NCBI GenBank assembly: GCA_025057335.1
Contig: JANWXG010000080.1
Coordinates: forward strand, 1 to 9,883
Direction: 5' to 3'
Origin: a bacterium
GTDB taxonomy: Bacteria; Armatimonadota; HRBIN16
DNA: 9,883 nt
The position numbers and the translations under genes were made by a program. Position 1 is the first letter of the stretch; every line of letters starts with the position of its first letter. The notes below the pieces were generated by a model. The model was not told the DNA's origin. It saw only the letters and a program-made list of their open reading frames with translations, and made no database searches. Positions 4,798 through 9,883 of the stretch are shown here, one piece after another.

Positions 4798-7017
4798 GTG
4801 AATGAAAGGATTTGTGACGCGATGGCATTACGGGCGGCTTCCACGCATCACGAAGAGCAAATCATCCGCAAACTCCAGGTCGTTTTCGGAGCAGCAGGGG
4901 CAGCTGCAGGAGCTTTAGTAACATTTCCGATTCATCCGCTGGCTGCGATAGTCGGTAGCGTCGCAGGCGCCTTTGCCAGTCTCATGATGGCATATCGGCG
5001 GGTAGTTGTGGCAGTAGCCCGCCGTTGGTCGCTAGAAGAGCCTCCCCGCACTAGCCGCACTGCGTTCGCGTTCTACCTGGCGGCGCTGAGGAGCAATCAT
5101 CTGGATGACATCAGTCGCGCGCGCCTAGAGCGGTGTCTGGTGGAAGCAGACGTGAGGGCAGGGGTCTTCTCTGCGGGGCGGGTGTCTATCTACCGTCGTC
5201 GCTTCCACGTGCAACCCGATGACCCCGGTCCTGCCTTCTTGCTCGCGGCGGCATACAAGCAAGGGTGGCTGGCGCCTGACGAGCAGATGCTGCCCGTCTG
5301 GATACGTGTCGTGCGCGAGGAGTGGAAGGAACATCCGTTGTGGGACCGTTTCAACCTATCACGCCAGAAGCTGCTGGAAGAGTTAGCCCATCGCATCGTG
5401 CAGCAGGGGGATGTGACGCCTGAATGCGTGGAGGTCGTCACGCAGGCGTATGCCACCAATCCCCATCACACCGGCTGGCTCACCTACTTAGCGCGTGCCT
5501 ATCCCCCGCGCACCGACCCGCAAGCGCTCAAGGTATACTACGCCTTCTTCAAGCAGGCACCGCGCGACATTGCCAACACGCGCTTCCTGGCTGACTACGT
5601 GGCGGAGCATCTGCAGGGCAAACCGTGGGAGGCGGAGGTATTGCGTGCGGCGGCGGGACTGGCTGGGGAAGAGCAACCTCGTTATCTACTCGCTCTGGCA
5701 CGATGCTACATGCAGATGCGCAGCACAGATGAGCAGGCGCTGGAGGCATACCGCAAGGCGTTTGCGATTACCCCAGATGACCCACAGGTGTTGGCAGCAC
5801 TGTCTCTGGCATTGGCACGCAACCGGGTTTACGAGGAACAGGCGGAGGAGTTATACAAGCGGTCGCTGAAGAGCGAGAAGACGTTGACTCCCTTGCTGGA
5901 GGAGCTGGGAGGCAGCCTCGCCGACGTGCAAAGCGCGATGGCACACTGTCTTGCACAGCGCGGAGCGCAAACGAAAAGCGCCATCGCCCTCTACGCGAAA
6001 GCGTTCCAGCACGACCCGTCCGATGCGGTCGTCGCCTACGCCTACGCTAAGGCGCTAAGCGTCGCTGAAGACTATTCCGCTAGGGCGATGCCGGTGTACG
6101 CCGTCGCCCATAAGCACTACCCCGATGATGTGGACATCATGGTGGCGCTGGCGAGGGCATACGCCCAGAATGGCAAGACTGACCATGAAGCCACACACGT
6201 CTACCAGAAGGTGCTGCACGCCCGCAAGGAGTGGGAAGGGATGTGCGAGACGCTCGCGCGGCTCTACGCGGGGGCGGAGCGCCGTCCCGAGCTGGCGCTA
6301 CAGCTGTGGAAGCGTCTGGCAGAGGAGCAGCCTCAGAACGCCGAAGTGCGCAAGTGGATAGCTGCCGAATATCTGCGCCGTCGTGAGGTGAAAAACGCCC
6401 TCACTTACTACCAGCAGGCGGCGCAGGTTGCCCCCGATGACTTCGAGGCACAGTTCCACACAGGCAAGCTGCTGCTGGAGCACACCAACGACTTGTCAGG
6501 CGCCCTGCAGGCGTTGCAAGCAGCGGTGGGGATGCAACCGCTGCATCTGGAGGCGAACCTGTTGCTGAGCGAGGTGCTAGTGCGCATGGAGGTCTACCCA
6601 GCAGCGCAGACGGTGTACGAGCACATCCTGGAGAACATTGACCAGGACAACGTGCGCGCCCTGCAGGGATTAGCCCGTATGAAGCACCTCACCGACCACG
6701 ATGTGCTTGCTGCCGTTCGGCTCTACGAGCGCGCAGTGACCCTGGACCCCGAGAACGTAGATCTCTGGAAGGAGCTGGCGGAGTTCACTAAAGACCATGG
6801 CATGGTAGACCGGGAAATCCGTGCGCTGGAGACGCTCACCCGGTTGGACCCGCGCGAGAGCGCCCATCACGTCCGTCTGGGCGAGCTCTACGTTATCGAT
6901 GGCGACTTCCGCCGCGCGGAGGAGCATCTGCGGCTGGCGATTTCGCTGGGAGCGCAGGGTACCGCCGTGTTCACCCTGCTAGGCGAAGTGGCTACTCGTG
7001 CGCGTCGCAGTGCCTGA
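4798..7017 (+). CDS. Membrane-anchored tetratricopeptide-repeat protein
   Basis: 739 residues. After about 25 residues come two hydrophobic, Gly/Ala-rich segments (27-45 and 47-66, joined by a short FPIHPL turn), probably a membrane hairpin. A basic stretch at 67-76 then favours a cytoplasmic body. From about 140 to the end the protein is helical with TPR-type helix pairs, clearest as ALEAYRKAFAITPDDPQ (314-330), AIALYAKAFQHDPSDA (395-410), ALTYYQQAAQVAPDD (534-548) and AVRLYERAVTLDPEN (639-653), each with the small-residue/Tyr/Pro pattern of the repeat. Such proteins are scaffolds; no enzymatic domain is seen and no partner is named by the context. The start is uncertain: GTG 4798 has a weak GGGA 8 bases upstream, and ATG 4822 has AAAGGA 11 bases upstream; either leaves the membrane hairpin intact. 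The TPR class is secure, the function unknown. Confidence 0.85.
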   Translation: MNERICDAMALRAASTHHEEQIIRKLQVVFGAAGAAAGALVTFPIHPLAAIVGSVAGAFASLMMAYRRVVVAVARRWSLEEPPRTSRTAFAFYLAALRSNHLDDISRARLERCLVEADVRAGVFSAGRVSIYRRRFHVQPDDPGPAFLLAAAYKQGWLAPDEQMLPVWIRVVREEWKEHPLWDRFNLSRQKLLEELAHRIVQQGDVTPECVEVVTQAYATNPHHTGWLTYLARAYPPRTDPQALKVYYAFFKQAPRDIANTRFLADYVAEHLQGKPWEAEVLRAAAGLAGEEQPRYLLALARCYMQMRSTDEQALEAYRKAFAITPDDPQVLAALSLALARNRVYEEQAEELYKRSLKSEKTLTPLLEELGGSLADVQSAMAHCLAQRGAQTKSAIALYAKAFQHDPSDAVVAYAYAKALSVAEDYSARAMPVYAVAHKHYPDDVDIMVALARAYAQNGKTDHEATHVYQKVLHARKEWEGMCETLARLYAGAERRPELALQLWKRLAEEQPQNAEVRKWIAAEYLRRREVKNALTYYQQAAQVAPDDFEAQFHTGKLLLEHTNDLSGALQALQAAVGMQPLHLEANLLLSEVLVRMEVYPAAQTVYEHILENIDQDNVRALQGLARMKHLTDHDVLAAVRLYERAVTLDPENVDLWKELAEFTKDHGMVDREIRALETLTRLDPRESAHHVRLGELYVIDGDFRRAEEHLRLAISLGAQGTAVFTLLGEVATRARRSA

Positions 7018-7044
7018 AGGTGCCTACCAATCTCCTGCCCAATC

Positions 7045-7053
7045 TGGTATACT
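7045..7053 (+). promoter_or_regulatory. Extended -10 promoter of the guaB operon
   Basis: TGGTATACT fits the extended -10 form (TG, one base, then TATACT, 5 of 6 to consensus). The expected -35 position (about 7025-7030) is poor, as is usual for extended -10 promoters. Transcription would begin near 7060, leaving a leader of about 20 bases, too short for a riboswitch or attenuator. Confidence 0.6.
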
Positions 7054-7080
7054 AAGAAGAAAGCCCGCAGGAGAGAACCG

Positions 7081-8565
7081 ATGGCACAGCACATTCGCGA
7101 GGGTCTCAGCTTCGACGACGTGCTGCTGGAACCGCGCGGCACGGAGGTCACTCCCGACCAGGTTGACACATCCACCCGACTGGTAGCCGACATCACGCTA
7201 CGTGTTCCCATCGTGAGCTCACCGATGGATACCGTCACCGAGGCACGGATGGCGATTGCCATTGCGCGAGAGGGGGGCGTCGGCGTCATCCACCGCAACA
7301 TGAGCATTGAGCGCCAGGCGGAAGAGGTAGACAAGGTGAAGCGCTCTGAGCACGGCATCATCGTCAACCCCATCTCGCTCAGCCCGCACGACACCATCCG
7401 CGATGCGCTCGCCATCATGGAGCGGTACCATATCTCGGGCGTGCCCATCACCGACGAGAACGGCATCCTGGTGGGCATCCTCACCAACCGCGACATCCGC
7501 TTCGAGCAGAACTTTGACCGGCGTATCGAGGAGGTGATGACGCGCGAAGGGCTCATTACCGCCCCGGTGGGCACTACCCTAGAGCAGGCGCAAGAAATCC
7601 TGCAGGAGCATCGCATTGAGAAGCTCCCCATCGTGGACGAACACTTCCACTTGCGCGGGCTCATCACGATTAAGGACATCCTCAAAATCCGTCAGTATCC
7701 GCAAGCGACGAAGGACAGCAAGGGGCGATTGCGTGTGGGCGCGGCAGTCGGTCCCCTACGACAAACACTGGAGCGGGTGAGTGCCCTCGTGGAGGCAGGC
7801 GTGGACTTCGTGGTGGTCGACTCGGCGCACGGACATTCGGCAGGGGTCATCAACGCGGTCAAAGCCATCAAGCGGGCGTTTCCCGACCTGCCGGTGGTGG
7901 CGGGCAACGTGGCGACGAAGGAGGGCACCCGCGCGCTGATAGAAGCGGGAGCAGACTGCATCCGCGTGGGCATTGGTGCAGGTTCCATCTGCACGACGCG
8001 CGTCGTCGCGGGAGTGGGCGTGCCACAGCTGACCGCGATTATGGACTGTGCGGAAGAGGCAGCGAAGTACGACATCCCCACCATTGCGGACGGCGGCATC
8101 CGCTGGTCTGGTGACATCACGAAAGCATTAGCCGCAGGCGCCTCCTGCGTGATGGTGGGCAACCTGCTAGCGGGAAGCGAAGAGGCGCCTGGCGAGGTGG
8201 TGCTGTATCAGGGACGCGCCTACAAGGACTATCGGGGCATGGGGTCCCTTGGCGCGATGCAGGAGGGCAGCAGCGACCGCTACTTCCAGCAGCGTGCCGA
8301 GCGCATCGTGCCCGAAGGCGTAGAGGGGCGCGTGCCCTACAAGGGACCCATTTCGGAGATTATCTACCAACTGGTCGGTGGAGTGCGTTCGGGAATGGGC
8401 TATCTAGGCGCGCGCAACATCAAGGAGCTGCAACAGAACGCGCGATTCATCCGTATTACTAGTGCGGGGCTGCGGGAAAGCCATCCGCATGACATCTGGA
8501 TTGTGAAGGAACCACCCAATTACGCCTCTGGCTGGAGCAGCGGACAACTTCTCTCCGAAGAGTAG
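7081..8565 (+). CDS. guaB: IMP dehydrogenase
   Basis: This enzyme oxidises IMP to XMP with NAD+, the first committed step of GMP synthesis in the cytoplasm. All landmarks are present in 494 residues: the N-terminal SFDDVLLEP (10-18), SSPMDTVTE (47-54), a CBS-domain pair inserted at about 93-206, DSAHGHS (247-253), the cation and catalytic loop GIGAGSICTTR with Cys304, DGGIR (337-341), GNLLAGSEEAPGE (360-372), YRGMGSLGAM (384-393) and the mobile flap with Arg400-Tyr401 in SSDRYFQ, matching Arg401-Tyr402 of E. coli. The length is normal. One small oddity is Ala300 where the loop usually reads GIGPGS. AGGAGAG (7069-7075) precedes the ATG. It leads an apparent operon with the VKOR and DsbA-like genes. 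The CBS pair suggests allosteric control by purine nucleotides, as known for bacterial IMPDHs. Confidence 0.98.
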   Translation: MAQHIREGLSFDDVLLEPRGTEVTPDQVDTSTRLVADITLRVPIVSSPMDTVTEARMAIAIAREGGVGVIHRNMSIERQAEEVDKVKRSEHGIIVNPISLSPHDTIRDALAIMERYHISGVPITDENGILVGILTNRDIRFEQNFDRRIEEVMTREGLITAPVGTTLEQAQEILQEHRIEKLPIVDEHFHLRGLITIKDILKIRQYPQATKDSKGRLRVGAAVGPLRQTLERVSALVEAGVDFVVVDSAHGHSAGVINAVKAIKRAFPDLPVVAGNVATKEGTRALIEAGADCIRVGIGAGSICTTRVVAGVGVPQLTAIMDCAEEAAKYDIPTIADGGIRWSGDITKALAAGASCVMVGNLLAGSEEAPGEVVLYQGRAYKDYRGMGSLGAMQEGSSDRYFQQRAERIVPEGVEGRVPYKGPISEIIYQLVGGVRSGMGYLGARNIKELQQNARFIRITSAGLRESHPHDIWIVKEPPNYASGWSSGQLLSEE

Positions 8566-8582
8566 AGCGGGAGCAGGAAAAG

Positions 8583-9032
8583 ATGAGCGCTCTGACACTG
8601 AATCGCGCGATGTTTGCGCTCGCGGTCGCGGGGATGGTGGTCGCGGGGTTGCTGTGGTACTGGCACGCCCAGAATGCCGACATTCCCTGCACCAACGCAG
8701 GCTGTGATAAGGTAGCACAGCATCCTTCCTCGCGCCTGTTCGGCATTCCTGTTGCTGCTTACGGCACGTTGTTCTATCTGTCCTTTGCTGTGTTGTGTGC
8801 TCTCCGTCCCTCCGTGCCTGCTGTACGCCAGCGATTGTTCGCCCACCTAATCCTGCTGTGGGGCACAACGGGGTTTCTCTTCTCGGTATACTTAACCTAT
8901 CTGGAGCTCTTTGTCATCCGCGCCATCTGTCAGTGGTGTGTCGCGTCGGCAGTGATTGCCACCGCACTGTTTGTGCTAAGCGCGCTGACGTGGCGCCAAC
9001 CACAACTGCTTGTAGTACCATCTGAAGCGTAG
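8583..9032 (+). CDS. Vitamin K epoxide reductase (VKOR) family quinone-dependent disulfide oxidoreductase
   Basis: A 149-residue integral membrane protein with four hydrophobic segments (about 8-27, 56-75, 86-110 and 114-137). It carries both VKOR cysteine pairs: C36 and C41 in the loop IPCTNAGCDKV, and the CxxC C116-QW-C119 in the last helix, preceded by the typical YLTYLELFVIRAICQWC context (SVYLTYLE at 101-108). FGIPVAAYG (53-61) is also characteristic. In bacteria VKOR does the job of DsbB: it oxidises a periplasmic thioredoxin-fold partner and reduces membrane quinone. Many homologues have that partner fused; here it is the next gene, 8 bases downstream. AGGA (8574-8577) precedes the ATG, 17 bases after guaB ends, so translation probably comes from the guaB transcript. 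The assignment is strong. Confidence 0.92.
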   Translation: MSALTLNRAMFALAVAGMVVAGLLWYWHAQNADIPCTNAGCDKVAQHPSSRLFGIPVAAYGTLFYLSFAVLCALRPSVPAVRQRLFAHLILLWGTTGFLFSVYLTYLELFVIRAICQWCVASAVIATALFVLSALTWRQPQLLVVPSEA

Positions 9033-9040
9033 GGGGAGAG

Positions 9041-9688
9041 ATGAAGTCGGAGACAAGGTTCTTGTTGATTATGTTAGGGCTAGTGCTGTTCCTGGGGGTG
9101 GGCCTGGCAGCGCTGAACTACTACACACGCCCGCCGAAGCCCCCCGCCGTACAGCAGACGGAGATTAAGCTGAGCGACTTGCTAGCTCCTGGCAGACCTG
9201 AGAAAGGCAACCCGAATGCCAAAGTGGTGATTGTAGAGTTTACCGACCTGCAGTGTCCCTCATGTCGGCGGGGCAGTGAGGCGGTGGAACAGCTGATGCT
9301 GCAATACGAGGGGAAGATTCGCCTGATATGCCGGCACTATCCTCTCGACATCCACGACCGAGCTCGCCTCTACGCGCAGGCAGCGGAAGCAGCACACCGC
9401 CAAGGCAAGTTCTGGGAGATGAAGGCGCTCATCTTTAGCGAGCAGAATGTCTCCCCAAAGCGGCTGGAGGAGTTCGCGCAGTCGCTTGGCTTGAACATGG
9501 AGCAGTTCCGAAAGGATATGAAAAGCCCCGAAGTGATACAAGCCGTAGAGGAGGACCTTGCCACAGGAAGGCGGTTCGGCGTTTCCTCGACACCGACCTA
9601 CTTTCTCTTCGTAGGTGAGAAAGGGCAGATGGTTCAGGGGAATACCGCCCTGGTCGCCGAGATACAGCGGGTGATGGAGGGGGAGTAG
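9041..9688 (+). CDS. Membrane-anchored DsbA-like thiol-disulfide oxidoreductase (thioredoxin fold)
   Basis: 215 residues. One N-terminal hydrophobic segment (about 8-26) with a charged start (KSETR) acts as an uncleaved anchor or signal, followed by a Pro-rich linker (31-36). The thioredoxin-fold domain begins near 60 (NAKVVIVEFTDLQC), with the active site C72-PS-C75, a helical insert (about 105-175) and the cis-proline loop VSSTPTYF (P185). This is the DsbA/Thioredoxin_4 layout. It should introduce disulfides into exported proteins and be reoxidised by the VKOR protein encoded just upstream. The Shine-Dalgarno GGGGGAG (9032-9038) overlaps the end of the VKOR gene, which points to coupled translation. 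Homologues with related sites can isomerise or reduce instead; pairing with VKOR favours oxidation. Confidence 0.92.
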   Translation: MKSETRFLLIMLGLVLFLGVGLAALNYYTRPPKPPAVQQTEIKLSDLLAPGRPEKGNPNAKVVIVEFTDLQCPSCRRGSEAVEQLMLQYEGKIRLICRHYPLDIHDRARLYAQAAEAAHRQGKFWEMKALIFSEQNVSPKRLEEFAQSLGLNMEQFRKDMKSPEVIQAVEEDLATGRRFGVSSTPTYFLFVGEKGQMVQGNTALVAEIQRVMEGE

Positions 9689-9736
9689 CCGCTCGTAGCG
9701 TGCTGCGAAAGTATCTTCTGGCAGTGTTCGTAACTT

Positions 9737-9801
9737 GAGATGCTTCGCCTTCGGCTCAGCATGACAGGGAGAACGGCTCGGCGGGAGCCTCGCCCGCCAG
9801 A
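9737..9801 (+). repeat. Family A right arm (A10) joined to family B (B7)
   Basis: GAGATGCTTCGCC...CTCAGCATGAC (9737-9765) runs straight into family B (9766-9801), the same junction as at 2994/2995. It lies 49 bases beyond the DsbA-like stop codon. The 48 bases before it (9689-9736) show no ordinary terminator. Confidence 0.8.
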
Positions 9802-9810
9802 CATGGGATT

Positions 9811-9838
9811 GGAGGGCGAACCTCCTGGTGAGCCGTCT
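9811..9838 (-). repeat. Family B repeat in reverse orientation (B8)
   Basis: GGAGGGCGAACCTCCTGGTG followed by AGCCGTCT is family B read backwards with several changes; it contains GGAGG-GCGAA-CCTCC. With B7 it forms an inverted pair around 9802-9810, and the GGAG end faces inward. Confidence 0.7.
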
Positions 9839-9860
9839 TTGCCAACCCTGCCTTCGCGTG

Positions 9861-9883
9861 AACGGGGAGGAGAACGGCTCGGC
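9861..9883 (+). repeat. Start of another family B repeat, cut by the window edge (B9)
   Basis: GGGGAGGAGAACGGCTCGGC matches the start of family B (compare GGGAGAACGGCTCGGC at 9767-9782) and continues past the end of the window. Confidence 0.6.

Noticed and set aside
7018..7080. Purine riboswitch ahead of guaB
   Set aside because: The leader after the predicted start site is only about 20 bases, and the gap of 63 bases has no purine-aptamer features.

Overview
The window looks like a chromosomal segment of a free-living, GC-rich, probably thermophilic bacterium. The best guess is Armatimonadota or a neighbouring lineage from hot-spring assemblies. This rests on GC-rich codon use, a secreted glycosidase-like protein beside a URO-D-superfamily protein, a VKOR/DsbA-type oxidative folding pair, and dense families of small intergenic hairpin repeats of a kind often seen in such genomes. 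The assignment is an inference and was not tested by any search.

Left part, minus strand: three genes separated by repeats. (1) A membrane-anchored gluzincin-type zinc peptidase enters from the left edge (1-565). (2) A URO-D-superfamily protein lies at 1191-2456. (3) A secreted glycoside-hydrolase-like protein with a jelly-roll insert lies at 3055-4710. The gaps 566-1190 and 2457-3054 hold no credible gene and consist mostly of repeats.

Right part, plus strand: a membrane-anchored TPR protein (4798-7017) diverges from the glycosidase gene. It is followed by guaB (IMP dehydrogenase) behind an extended -10 promoter, then a VKOR-family quinone-linked disulfide oxidoreductase and a membrane-anchored DsbA-like thiol oxidoreductase. 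The last three genes are spaced by 17 and 8 bases and read as one transcript. VKOR would reoxidise the DsbA-like CPSC site and pass electrons to quinone.

The most interesting signal is in the repeats. At least four families are present: A, about 27-base arms; B, about 30 bases; C, 33 bases plus an inverted partner; D, 23 bases. Each forms a short hairpin, and each family is also found as an inverted pair with the hairpin 'feet' facing inward. Stems differ between copies by paired, compensatory changes. In families C and D the hairpin is preceded by GGAG or GTAG, the tetranucleotides that mark REP sequences mobilised by RAYT (Y1) transposases. No transposase is encoded here, so these would be non-autonomous copies. 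Most short open frames in these gaps are translations of the repeats, not genes.
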